A DNA stretch of 13,542 nt. Source: Asterionellopsis glacialis (lineage: Eukaryota; Bacillariophyta; Plagiogrammaphyceae; Rhaphoneidales; Asterionellopsidaceae). Shown here piece by piece: positions 1 through 8,657 of the stretch; within the stretch, counting starts at the first letter, position 1; every line of letters begins with the position of its first letter. The notes beneath the pieces are model-generated. The model was not told where the DNA came from. It ran no database searches and was given only the letters and a program-made list of their open reading frames with translations. A program made the position numbers and the translations under genes. Where the stretch lies: the NCBI GenBank assembly GCA_014885115.2, contig WKLE02006447.1:1-13542 (forward strand), given 5' to 3'.

Positions 1-484
1 CAACCATTGACACTCACCAATATTGTTGGAGATGACATGGCATACAAAGCTTTGGGCTGATAGAAATTTTGCATGGTTTTTAGCAGTGATGGAGGTGAAT
101 TGCCAATTTGGCACATGGACATTTTCAGAAAGGTGGGAATTCTTTACCAACATTAGATTTTTGGAAACAATTGGCAAAAGAGATGCTTGAGAACATTATT
201 GGTCAGGCAGAAGACTATGTTGGAAGATCAAGAAGGACTTGTACACTGCCAACGGTCGTGACATGTGAGCCTGTGACTGTTGTGCACTTCTGTGGAAAGT
301 GGGATGCCAGAAAAAAAGATTTGCAAAGACAAGAAAAAAATACCAAAAACAGTGGTGTTCCAACTATACTACATGCAGAATATTAACTCGCATGTATTGC
401 AAATGCACCAAGGGAAAGTATCTGTGTAATGGATGCTTTACAATGCATAAACTGCATAAACTGACAGTGTTAATGGAATTGTAA
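1..484 (+). pseudogene. Decayed piggyBac-type transposase C-terminal remnant
   Basis: Three overlapping reading-frame segments together resemble the end of a piggyBac (DDE_Tnp_1_7) transposase. Frame 2, from about position 11 to 108, reads W-x-TK-x-W-x2-R-x-F, then FLAVMEVNCQF. The sequence then shifts to another frame at about 108 (LAHGHF, then LDFWKQLAKEML). From about 299 it returns to frame 2 with KKYQKQWC and a cysteine-rich tail (CKCTKGKYLCNGCF). The order 'EVN, LA, LDF-KQLA, GKWD, KKYQKQ-C, C-C-C-CF-H' fits the family's C-terminus with its Cys/His zinc-binding end. At least two frameshifts and no catalytic Asp residues in view mean it cannot make an active enzyme as read here. The window edge cuts off the 5' part, so an intact N-terminal half outside the window is possible. 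No terminal inverted repeat or TTAA duplication could be assigned. Homopolymer A runs near 311-345 could be sites of decay or of sequencing error. The assignment rests on remembered family patterns, not on a search. Confidence 0.62.
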
Positions 485-874
485 ACTAGAAACCTATTAG
501 TCTTTGAAATTTTTTGAAAAAAATGGCTGATTTGGTTTGATCGTATCTCCAACAATACCCACCTGTTGACTCTCGGAATACCACACAGTTTTGTGTCATT
601 GTTTCTATTTTTGGATTAACATATCCATGAAAGGATATTTGATGTTTTTAAAATTTGTGTGTAAATCTTGATGTGTAACTAATTAGTCGATTTGGGCAGT
701 AAAATATCCGATCATGATAATTTATTAATAGGTGACCATCCACCCCTTTGGCATAGGCAGGATTGCATGCAAACTAATATTTTGATGGCTAGTGGTATCA
801 TTATGATGGTGAAAAAAGAATTCTTTTCTTTTACTTCAGTGGCCAGTTCTTGACATACAAGAGCACCAAGTTTT

Positions 875-888
875 TGACGTGGACGTCA
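875..888. promoter_or_regulatory. Inverted pair of CRE half-sites (TGACGT-GG-ACGTCA)
   Basis: The sequence TGACGTGGACGTCA holds two TGACGT half-sites as an inverted repeat with a 2-bp spacer. TGACGT is the core bound by bZIP factors of the CREB/ATF type, and such sites drive CO2/cAMP-responsive transcription in diatoms. It lies 1.2 kb upstream of the nearest start (2094), so no target gene is evident and it may be chance. Confidence 0.3.
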
Positions 889-1589
889 GGGCTGTTTAAT
901 TTGTTATTCATTGACACAGTTGATTACGCAATTTTGAAATTCTAGGGACCCGTTGCCATCGATTGGGCTTTTCGTGTGATCGAAATCTGGTTAATTTGAT
1001 TAAACAGTGTGTATTGGGCGAGATCGAATTATTCATTCTGTTCTATGCATAACATTGATAAAAAACTACGTATGCATATGGAATAATAGTTCAATTACTG
1101 TACCTAGTCAGTAGGTCCCTGAGCTGGTTTTAACGTTGAATTAATAATAGTGTGCAGGAAGCATTGGATGTTATTGGACTGTACGTGTTTCTTATTGTAG
1201 GTCCTAAAGAGATAATACCTTCTTACGTGGCAACATAGTTTATAATAAGTCTTTTACCTGGTATATTCTAGGTACACAGTCATTCTGTAGAAATCTTGTG
1301 CTTGTATTTAAAATAATGTCATTTTTGAGACGAAACATCAAATAATTATGACCTGACTCTTTAGTATTACAATATATTATTCAATAAATAAATATTGGGC
1401 ACTCTTATCGTAGAGGTTCAACGGCTTAGCCATTGTTACATGTCACTAATGAATAGGGTAGTTAATATACTAGGTACAGTAGTCAGCCTGTATTCATAAT
1501 AATAATTCTCACTGAGAAAATCGGACAGTAACTTGCATACCTGCCAGGTGCATATTTTTGTTGATATCAGAAAATAGACCCTGACTGTA

Positions 1590-1796
1590 GATACTACCTG
1601 TACCGGTACGCTTTACGTAAAAACCAATATGTGGTGGTCTTGCTTGTGCTGGCGAACGGCACGGCCGGTTGTGACGAGTACCTGTTACGTACCTGGTACT
1701 GCACAATTAGTACCAGGTACCTGGTACTGGTCAGTTGTACCTGGTACGAGGTACTCTTACTAATTAGATGATAGTCCCGTACCAGGTACTCGTAGG
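1590..1796. repeat. GTAC-rich palindromic repeat cluster 1
   Basis: The core TACCTGGTA or its complement occurs at 1690, 1711, 1718, 1738 and 1780, together with related TACCGGTA forms near 1600. The centre is a perfect 20-bp palindrome, AGTACCAGGTACCTGGTACT, at 1709-1728. The cluster ends about 300 bp before the ATG at 2094. The same core recurs in the other upstream regions of this window. Confidence 0.8.
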
Positions 1797-2093
1797 TATG
1801 GTTCGGGAGACCTTGAACTCCGGAGAGAAAAGAGCTCCACAGAGATAAACACTGTAGAATACTTCTTACTATGCCAGGTCTTCCTCTGGTTATTGATTAC
1901 AGCATTACTTGCCTAGAGGAGGCTCCAAGACTCACAACACACAACACCAGAAGCACTGCGTTGAGTCCTATCTCTTTTAACTCTGACTGTTTGCAAGGCA
2001 TTAGAGAAAGTCAGAGCGTCAAGGAAATCCAAAAAAGAACGGCCCAGTAGAGAGAAGAAGATCGAATAGAGTGATAACTTCACTCGTGCCAAA

Positions 2094-3473
2094 ATGCCCG
2101 CTGCTCCGATGGAAGAGGTGAACAATGTTAACCCTGTAGCTGAGTCGTCTGAAAAGCAAAGCGATGACGTTGGGCATATCTCAGACTTATCATCGTTGGA
2201 ATCTTCGCGTTCCGGGAGAATATCGTCGCCTGACGGTGAACAAGTGGCAGAACAACAGGTAGAAACGTTCTTGCATGGTCGTGCACACCGACGATCTTCT
2301 CTTGATGCAACCAGGACATTAACTACACTTCCAGAGGTCGTTCCCGAAGTATCATTCGAAATTCAAAATCGTGTTGACTGGCATCAGCAGTACATGGAAC
2401 TGGAAGTAAAGTTCACGGCTCTTAGCATGCATGCCGAGTCTCTGTCACAAGAATTTGATGAAGCTATGGAACATTTAGTTGAACAAAACGAAAGGGTTAG
2501 AGATCTCAAAGAAGAACGCCTAGACATACAACACGACTTAGACGTTGCGAAGCGTCAACGGGATCGGCTAGATCATGAAAATAAAATTTTAAGGAAAAGA
2601 CTTTCAAAGGCAAATCGCGAAAATGAGCGGGTTCAGAGAGAAATTGAAATGCTAAGAAGTTTGTATTGTTCTGACGGAGAAGATAGTAATTCGGAGAGTG
2701 AGGAGCTGGTGCAACAGGCTGGTGCAAAACCTTCAAAACTTGAAAAATTACTAAATAAGAAGAGATCGGAGGAAGAAATGATTGACGTGAATATGGACGG
2801 AAACGAAGATCTGGAGGGTGAAGATGAAGATGACGCAAAAGATGACGCTTCAGTTGCAACATTTCACTCTCGTTTCTCTTTCCTATCGAGAAAGTCGCTC
2901 AAATCTGTATCATCTAAACCATCATCTAAACCATCATCTAAACGACTTCTTGACAAAGATGCAGGTTGTTCGGATGACAATAGTGATTGTATCAACGATC
3001 TCTCCCAAAACGAAGACATCACAGATTCAAGTGTAACGAAGAAATCTAGCATCAATAAGGATGACATTGCCCAGGCAAAGCCTGGAAAGGGGATTAATTT
3101 CGGTATGTCGAAGAGTGCACATGTCAGGAGAGGTCCAGCCTTTAGGAGATATAAAGACGACTTGTCAGCAAGCGAACATGCGTCAAGTCGTACTCTCAAG
3201 ATGGACAAAAATCTATCTACAAGCGAACACTGTCGAGGGCAAATACCGTTGTCCTCCGGGCAATGCCCTGTGGAAACATTGGAGGAGTACACGCGGACCA
3301 ATAGCATGATGAAATGGTTCGGAACTAAAATGGGCTTAGATTCAGAGTTGGGTGAAGAACCGGAGAAAATAAAGGAAATGGTTCAAAGTCAAAGACATCT
3401 TTTTTCGGAAGAATCCACACACACCGAGGTTGATGAGTCTGTCCTAGATGAGTCATCAGTAAAAAGTGACTGA
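2094..3473 (+). CDS. Coiled-coil acidic protein of unknown function (459 aa)
   Basis: I do not recognise this gene. It is one uninterrupted frame starting at an ATG in an AAAATGCC context. Residues 1-60 are serine- and glutamate-rich and look disordered. HRRSSL at 65-70 is a basophilic kinase-type site. Residues of about 97-195 form a long heptad-like coiled coil rich in E, R, K and L. A serine/acidic segment follows (about 193-255, including EGEDEDDAKDD). Residues 273-284 are three tandem SSKP/SSKR units, matched by a 12-bp DNA repeat. The remainder is hydrophilic and low in complexity. There is no signal peptide, membrane segment or catalytic motif. A scaffold or cytoskeletal/nuclear coiled-coil protein is plausible but unproven. 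It converges on the DUF6824 gene with a 487-bp gap. The upstream region carries a GTAC repeat cluster. That it is a gene is likely from length, ATG and structured composition; its function is open. Confidence 0.78.
   Translation: MPAAPMEEVNNVNPVAESSEKQSDDVGHISDLSSLESSRSGRISSPDGEQVAEQQVETFLHGRAHRRSSLDATRTLTTLPEVVPEVSFEIQNRVDWHQQYMELEVKFTALSMHAESLSQEFDEAMEHLVEQNERVRDLKEERLDIQHDLDVAKRQRDRLDHENKILRKRLSKANRENERVQREIEMLRSLYCSDGEDSNSESEELVQQAGAKPSKLEKLLNKKRSEEEMIDVNMDGNEDLEGEDEDDAKDDASVATFHSRFSFLSRKSLKSVSSKPSSKPSSKRLLDKDAGCSDDNSDCINDLSQNEDITDSSVTKKSSINKDDIAQAKPGKGINFGMSKSAHVRRGPAFRRYKDDLSASEHASSRTLKMDKNLSTSEHCRGQIPLSSGQCPVETLEEYTRTNSMMKWFGTKMGLDSELGEEPEKIKEMVQSQRHLFSEESTHTEVDESVLDESSVKSD
2909..2944 (+). 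repeat. 12-bp tandem repeat, three copies, in coding sequence
   Basis: The unit ATCATCTAAACC occurs at 2909-2920 and 2921-2932, with a third copy at 2933-2944 that differs in its last base. It encodes SSKP-SSKP-SSKR (residues 273-284). Because the unit is a multiple of three, copy-number change would keep the frame. Confidence 0.9.
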
Positions 3474-3960
3474 TTCAAGCTATTATTGAAAAAAACGAGG
3501 GTAATATACTGAAAAAATCAAAGCATAACACAAAAGACGATGGTTCTTTTACATATTTTTCGTAATTAAAAGGAAATGAAACACTACTAGAAGGCCCCCC
3601 TTAACCACGTGTAGAGAAACTTGCTGTACAACCGTAAAGGAACAACCAAAAGCAAAAAAAGCAAAGCTTTAAATTCTATTTTAAAATTAGAATTTATGTT
3701 CCAGAAATTTATAGCTTTTGCTGTTTTCTGTTTTTAGCATTCAAACGATGCTAACTTAAGCGCTACAATCAAATGAAATTGTGCGAGACATTTCAATTTA
3801 CAAAAGATTTGGCATGCAGCATTCGCAAACGCAAGCAGGGCATGTGTTGAAGAAGGTGAATATTTATCCCAGAGCAACAAACAGAAATAAGCTAGCTAAC
3901 AGCGTACCAGTACAACATGAAAATTATGAAACATTAATTAATTTTGAGAACCCACCACTC
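3474..3960. other. Convergent 3' intergenic gap with two AT-rich stem-loops
   Basis: This gap lies between two gene ends and should hold both 3' untranslated regions and polyadenylation sites. Two inverted repeats are visible. TAAATTCTA pairs with TAGAATTTA across 3670-3696 (9-bp stem, 9-nt loop). TTAGCAT pairs with ATGCTAA across 3734-3754 (7-bp stem, 7-nt loop). There is no canonical AATAAA near either stop that I can assign with confidence, and no coding frame of note. Confidence 0.5.
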
Positions 3961-5925
3961 CTATGAATCCCTAAGTGGCTGAAGAAAGGTGTCCAAAACA
4001 AACGACGCAAAGTCATCCCCGCCATCCTCTGATATTGACTTGTTTGTGTAAGTTCCACCTGATGTTTGAGTAGGACCTTGCGAAAATGGTTTTGACATGG
4101 TTTCTTTTTTTGTTGGTTTTGGCGCTTGCCCTGCTTTCTCTGCAACTTTCTTTGCTTTCCGCTTTTGGGAAGCAATGTGGAAACGCAAGGCGTGACCAAC
4201 CTTTTCCCTAGCTTGACTATCGCCAATTTCAAACCACCGTCCAGTGTCTGCTTTTTTGTCGACAAAACCTCCATGCGGTTTGCAATTATTCCGAATTTGA
4301 TCAACAATGGCAATAACAACTCTAGATTTCTGTGGTTTAGATTCTGCCATATCATAACGATCCAAGTTGGCATCAATAATTTTTCGAAATTTTTTGTTAC
4401 CTGAATGGTTTTGGTACTGTTTTCCACGACCGCATATCACATCGTTATCCGAGGGGAAGAAATTTTCAGGCAAATCAATAGGCCCCTGTGATTCACTTCT
4501 ACGAACGCCGCCACCAGCACCTTTCCTCGGCGGAGGAGGAGACGCTGTATCCGTCTCAAGCCGTGGATGGGCCGATACAATTGGCCGCGCAGAAGCTGAA
4601 GTCGGTTTTACTACTGAAGAAGGTGAAGCAATATTTTGGTGGAGATGAGTCTTGATATCTGAATTATCTGAAGAAAATAACGGAGATACACCAAATGATC
4701 GGGTTGTTTGCGGCATCAACGGTGCCATTGGTGCATTCACATCTTCGAGCACATGCATCGATGGCATACTGCACCGACGTTTAGCTTTGGTGTGCCCACT
4801 GGTGGGGGCTTGCTGGGGAATTTGAACTTGTGGGTTGGGTGTATTGGTTGCAACGATGGGTTCCCATGGATCAACAGATACTCCTTTGGATGGAACGTTC
4901 ATCTCGTAGTTTGATCCCACCTTAAGAGGCACCATAGCCGGTTGAATAAATTGTTCTTGCGGTACTACTCCGGTCGCGGGTGTTGCTCCTGCCATGGGAT
5001 CTTGTATCATAGGTGCTGGCCAAGTGCTTGGATCTGATGTCGGAACAAATGGTGAAGGCCATGTACTTGGGTCTGTGGTACGTTCTCTCTTTCCGTTTGT
5101 ATTGCTGTTCGCCACGCTCCAGTTGGTCGGCATACTGGATCTGCGAGCAAAGCGACGAGCTTTGGTTGCTGCCTGTACTGGCTGCTGTTGCTGTTGTTCC
5201 TGTTGTTGAAGGACAGGTTGACTATGTTGTGAAAGAGTCTGCTGAGGCATGGCATTACCATTCTGATAAGGCGCTGGAACTGGAGCCGTAAATTGAAAGT
5301 TAGAAGAGCTTATGGTGGGCATACTGCCTCTACGGGCCACCCTTCGAAATTGAGATTGGCTACGTTTTGGTGCAGCTTGAGTAGCTTCCAAGTCTTGAAC
5401 GTGAAGGCTTGTGTCCTCCAACTCGCCTTCGTTGGCTATGAGATGGCTGCCTGAATGGTTTAAGAGTTTTTCGGTAGCTTCGCCAAATGAGATCTGTGGT
5501 GGTTCCATCGACGTGGGAAAGCTGGAGAACGTTGGAGAGTAAGAATTCGACATGGTCGGCATGGAGCTCCTCCTCCGGGATTTGCCATCTTTTGCTTTGT
5601 TTTGAATTCCTCCGGGATTGAAAGGAAGCGGTTCCCATTCATCTTCTTCTTTTGGCATCGATGCACTACTTAATTCCACGAGACCGTCCGTGCCATGCAT
5701 ATCAGTGAATTCCTTAAAAGCCTGAAAAGATTCTTGAAGTTTTTCCTTTCGATAGCTCTTCATCGAATCGGCCTCGGCATCGATCGCATCGTCGTAAATG
5801 GCGTCCATATCAAGTGAACTACACGACGGGGGCTCTTGTTCTTCGAAGATCGACGGATTATCCTTCATGTCGGGCATAGTGTATGATGAGCTGCTACTTT
5901 TGGGAGGGATCCTCGCTATATTCAT
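3961..5925 (-). CDS. DUF6824 domain protein with four RRxSMP repeats
   Basis: A 654-aa protein from the first in-frame ATG (5925). The frame is open up to a stop at 6034-6036 but has no ATG there; a TTG at 5991 is not a credible eukaryotic start. An unseen upstream exon is possible. The DUF6824 domain spans about residues 494-582. It has the family pattern NDVICGRG, then N-H-x-GN-x2-F, K-x7-IV-x2-IR, GRWFEIGD and AREKVGHALR. A basic stretch (QKRKAKK), possibly a nuclear signal, follows it. The long disordered N-terminal part carries four copies of RRxSMP[T/S] (118-123, 198-203, 261-266, 383-388), a Gln-rich tract (about 226-251) and two DPSTWPxP repeats (285-292, 298-305). The short C-terminus (DDFASFVLDTFL) is acidic and hydrophobic, like an activation or docking motif. 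DUF6824 proteins are numerous in diatoms; their function is not established, although a DNA-binding or regulatory role is often supposed. That role is inference here. Confidence 0.88.
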   Translation of the reverse strand: MNIARIPPKSSSSSYTMPDMKDNPSIFEEQEPPSCSSLDMDAIYDDAIDAEADSMKSYRKEKLQESFQAFKEFTDMHGTDGLVELSSASMPKEEDEWEPLPFNPGGIQNKAKDGKSRRRSSMPTMSNSYSPTFSSFPTSMEPPQISFGEATEKLLNHSGSHLIANEGELEDTSLHVQDLEATQAAPKRSQSQFRRVARRGSMPTISSSNFQFTAPVPAPYQNGNAMPQQTLSQHSQPVLQQQEQQQQQPVQAATKARRFARRSSMPTNWSVANSNTNGKRERTTDPSTWPSPFVPTSDPSTWPAPMIQDPMAGATPATGVVPQEQFIQPAMVPLKVGSNYEMNVPSKGVSVDPWEPIVATNTPNPQVQIPQQAPTSGHTKAKRRCSMPSMHVLEDVNAPMAPLMPQTTRSFGVSPLFSSDNSDIKTHLHQNIASPSSVVKPTSASARPIVSAHPRLETDTASPPPPRKGAGGGVRRSESQGPIDLPENFFPSDNDVICGRGKQYQNHSGNKKFRKIIDANLDRYDMAESKPQKSRVVIAIVDQIRNNCKPHGGFVDKKADTGRWFEIGDSQAREKVGHALRFHIASQKRKAKKVAEKAGQAPKPTKKETMSKPFSQGPTQTSGGTYTNKSISEDGGDDFASFVLDTFLQPLRDS

Positions 5926-6159
5926 TTCGGACACTACAGAGTTGCCGACGATTCCGCTGCTGCCTGGGGGGGAACGACAGCAGGAGCACAAGGTTTCAAA
6001 AGCTTTGTCTGTAAAGGTTCTTCTGGACTTCGTCTAGGACCTAAATACACAGAGAGTTGCCCTCTCTAGAAATTGGAGAGGACTGCTCTGCTGGTATTTA
6101 CTACTAAAATAATGCGTCTCGAGGTTCTACTGTATTACATCTGGGTAACGTAAACTAGG

Positions 6160-6500
6160 GACTACATGTACAGGATATGGCCTACTAAGAGTCTACACAA
6201 GAACTGTACCTGGGTAAACCATAGTTAGGAGGTCCTAGGACAAGGCAGGTATAGACTAGATAGAGTCCCTGGTTCCCTAATAGGACTACCTGTACATACC
6301 TTGTACCTGTACAGGTACAGTCTCGGACTAGGTCCTACAGGTGCTGTAGACTAAGCAAAGCGGACCCTCCCCCCCTATCTAGCCCCCCGACAGTCATCTA
6401 ACAGATACCGGGTATACCAGGGTACCTTCACGGATGTTGTAAGGTTTGGGTCTTACCAGGTAGTGGGTTTGGAACTGTATCGTACCAGGTACGGGTACCG
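6160..6500. repeat. GTAC-rich palindromic repeat cluster 2
   Basis: It contains a perfect 18-bp palindrome, TGTACCTGTACAGGTACA, at 6302-6319, and TACCAGGTA cores at 6454-6462 and 6483-6491. Degenerate relatives (TACCTGGGTA, ACATGTACAG, GGGTACC) surround these. It lies 235-575 bp upstream of the DUF6824 ATG. Confidence 0.75.
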
Positions 6501-6769
6501 ATACAATATAATAGTTTATTGATTGGTATGTTTCGCACGTAATACAGAATGCAGGTAGCGGTTTAAATACTAATTACTCATAAGTAATTCATTATGACAT
6601 GGAAGTACAATTTAGTCCCAGTCCCATTTTTTGTTCCTTCAGATTACGAGGTATGATACGTACCCCCATAGCCACGGTGTTATGAATACTGTATTTTGAG
6701 GAGCTCTCTCCCGGTTTGCAGATTGTTCCCTATTTTTTCTTTTGAAACGGTCGTTAAAGCAAAATGTAG

Positions 6770-6815
6770 TACCAGGTACGTGTAGTATGATTCTTCCGCC
6801 ACCGTGTACCTGGTA
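6770..6815. repeat. Inverted pair of repeat cores
   Basis: TACCAGGTA at 6770-6778 faces its reverse complement TACCTGGTA at 6807-6815. The two are separated by 28 bp that contain no other copy. This could form a hairpin or bind a dimeric protein. Confidence 0.7.
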
Positions 6816-7235
6816 CAACTGATAGCCATGTACCGCTATTCCTTATATAAATCTTTCGTAGTATAAGAAACTGTGTACAAGAAAGAATTTATTGTATTTT
6901 TTAATCCTAGGCTAATAAACTGCATTTAGACCTTATAAAATAAAAATGTATGACCCCCCTCTTTCCTAATAGTATCTGTTTTTCTCTACCAGGTTTTTAA
7001 TCCAATTCACTATTCAACATTTAATATGATAAATAAATAGAGCTCTACCAGCTTGTATTTGAATATTTTGCAGGTATTTTAATGCGTTCATTCGGTAAAC
7101 TAGTAATTTTATGTTTGCATTATCATTTTTATCATGCTTGGAGTTGGAACGTCCAAAATTAATAAAAGAATCGCGTACATATTTTTTTAATCTACGAAGT
7201 CAAAGGAACGAATAGTGGGAAATTTTAGGTAAAGG

Positions 7236-7540
7236 TACAACTAGTACCAGGTACCTGGTAGGTTGTATTAATACCGGTACCTGTACATCTTTTAGTTCTA
7301 CGTACCGGAAGTTGTTGTACGGTACAGGTACGGTTGGAGAGCTCACTCCTCAAAGTTTTATGCTTCGCTTCTCAAGTCTTAGCAGTTAGCACAGGTCTCT
7401 CTTTTAGGACTTAGGTCTACATCACTGGTCTGTACCTCTTGGTACACAGGGACCCCTGTGCTAGCTCTACCTACATATGGTTGGACCTACGTACTGTGTA
7501 CCAGGTATGAAGGAATCTTACCTGGTACCTGGTACTGGGT
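7236..7540. repeat. GTAC-rich palindromic repeat cluster 3
   Basis: It holds a perfect 16-bp palindrome, TACCAGGTACCTGGTA, at 7245-7260, and TACCAGGTA at 7499-7507. Two overlapping direct copies of TACCTGGTA lie at 7519-7527 and 7526-7534. Variants such as TACCGGTACC and GTACGGTACAGGTAC lie near 7270-7331. The cluster ends about 310 bp before the ATG at 7851, much the same distance as cluster 1 from its gene. Confidence 0.78.
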
Positions 7541-7850
7541 CTCGCCTACGGTATTGTAGCTGACTCACATGATGTTCAATCATTTTAACTCGATTGAAAC
7601 TCACCATCACCATGCAGATGTAAATGTCAACTGTCATGCTACTGCATCGTAGCCCTGCATTGAAGGTTATATTATAATAAATACTTCTTCCTCTTGCCAT
7701 CTAGACAAGATACGAGTTCACAAAGTTAAATTCCTGTTCATTTGAATTCATTTTCAACAACAATTAAAGGCGCAGTCGACAATAGACTGGTGGAAGTTTA
7801 ATTCTTCTTAAATTTCTTTTATATTATTTTATTTTATTTGGAGAGAAGAG

Positions 7851-8657
7851 ATGGGTCAGGCAATGTCTCGACGGGTAGCAGGTCGGTTGGATCAGAATCT
7901 TCAGAAGGCCCGGAAACAGATGGAACAAGATGCTCTTCGATCCGTGGAAAAGAAAGCTAACTTAAAATATTCAGATCCTAATGCACTCCATGGAGGATTT
8001 AAAAGGGGTGAAGGTCCAGAAATCGTACAGGATGCTCAGCAGCGAGCATTTTTGGAACAAACTAAAGGAAAAGAAGTTAAGGAGATGCCTGATGAGCTTA
8101 TTCGGTTCTTGAATGATGTTGGTCCGCTTGAACGAAAGATTGATCGAGATCTGACATCACCTCGTTTGCGCAAGAAGCTACAAAGTGAATTGGAAAATTC
8201 TGATGACGGCGAGCATCGGACAAGGCGAGAAATGCCTATTATGGAAGATTCAGGTTTCATGGCTCAAAGAACAACGAACTTCTCCACGCAAGAAAAAACA
8301 TCGGTAGAAGAGGATATGAGTGGAGCAACCGATTTAGATTTGTACAACATGTTTCTATCAAAGAAAAGTCCCGAAGAAGTTATCAAGCAATTCATTGATA
8401 CGAAATCTTTTGCAGATAAACAAAAGCAAGAGAAAGAGGAAAACCTCTTACGTCATACTTTAGATCTCATTGGATTACCGGTGATTATGAAGGACATAGA
8501 TGATACTTATGTTGGAGCTTGGAAGGACAATGTTAAAGATCTTGAACAAAGGAGACTCCATGTAGTCAGTGAAAATAAAATTCGACTTACTCTTGCAGCC
8601 GAAAAAGAAGTTCAAAGTACCCAAAACAGTGACGATGCGTCAACAAAAGCAACTTAA
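7851..8657 (+). CDS. Putative N-myristoylated protein, unknown family (268 aa)
   Basis: I do not recognise the family. It is a single intronless frame with ATG directly after an AG-rich leader (GAGAGAAGAG). The N-terminus MGQAMSRR has Gly2, Ser6 and basic residues 7-8, which fits the N-myristoyltransferase consensus (M-G-x3-S/T). Membrane attachment is therefore likely if the start is right. The first 40 residues are amphipathic and basic. Most of the chain is charged and helical, with conserved-looking blocks around residues 77-105 (DELIRFLNDVGPLERKIDRD), 158-195 (DLYNMFLSKKSPEEVIKQF) and 208-225 (LRHTLDLIGLPVIMKDID). There is no signal peptide, membrane span or catalytic motif. Alternating hydrophilic and structured blocks suggest an adaptor or assembly-type protein, but nothing specific. 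It converges on uroporphyrinogen-III synthase with a 296-bp gap. The family is open; that it is a real gene is likely. Confidence 0.75.
   Translation: MGQAMSRRVAGRLDQNLQKARKQMEQDALRSVEKKANLKYSDPNALHGGFKRGEGPEIVQDAQQRAFLEQTKGKEVKEMPDELIRFLNDVGPLERKIDRDLTSPRLRKKLQSELENSDDGEHRTRREMPIMEDSGFMAQRTTNFSTQEKTSVEEDMSGATDLDLYNMFLSKKSPEEVIKQFIDTKSFADKQKQEKEENLLRHTLDLIGLPVIMKDIDDTYVGAWKDNVKDLEQRRLHVVSENKIRLTLAAEKEVQSTQNSDDASTKAT

Larger units (their letters stand above)
485..2093. other. Non-coding stretch between transposase remnant and first gene
   Basis: About 1.6 kb with no convincing reading frame. It is AT-rich up to about 1500, with an isolated repeat core (TACCTGGTA) at 1255-1263 and an inverted pair of TGACGT half-sites at 875-888. 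From about 1590 it becomes rich in GTAC palindromes. The last 300 bp should contain the promoter and 5' leader of the gene starting at 2094. I saw no tRNA-like or rRNA-like sequence. The short open frames here have no recognisable composition or motifs. Confidence 0.6.
5992..7850. other. Long divergent intergenic region with GTAC repeats
   Basis: A 1.9-kb head-to-head region between the DUF6824 gene and the gene starting at 7851. No convincing coding frame was found. It should hold both promoters and 5' leaders. It carries repeat clusters at about 6160-6500, 6770-6815 and 7236-7540, separated by AT-rich DNA (6840-7200). Several GGTCCTA/TAGGACC motifs occur, including the palindrome GTCCTAGGAC at 6232-6241. 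C-rich runs lie at 6367-6388. A small hairpin (CCTCTC / GAGAGG) lies at 6061-6081 close to the DUF6824 start. Confidence 0.6.

Noticed and set aside
301..313. MAMPYKRNP-type signature change (Pro to Ala) in adenylosuccinate lyase as a defect
   Set aside because: The coordinates given mark residues of the protein, not bases. Fungal enzymes carry the same Met-Ala, and all catalytic residues are present.
1509..1706. 65-aa minus-strand frame in the repeat cluster
   Set aside because: It is made mostly of the GTAC repeats and has no protein-like conservation.
3781..3966. 61-aa plus-strand frame in the convergent gap
   Set aside because: Its composition is that of AT-rich non-coding DNA, and it has no motif or partner.
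5926..5991. N-terminal extension of the DUF6824 protein to position 5991
   Set aside because: The codon at 5989-5991 is TTG. No ATG exists in the extension, so 5925 is the better start unless an upstream exon exists.
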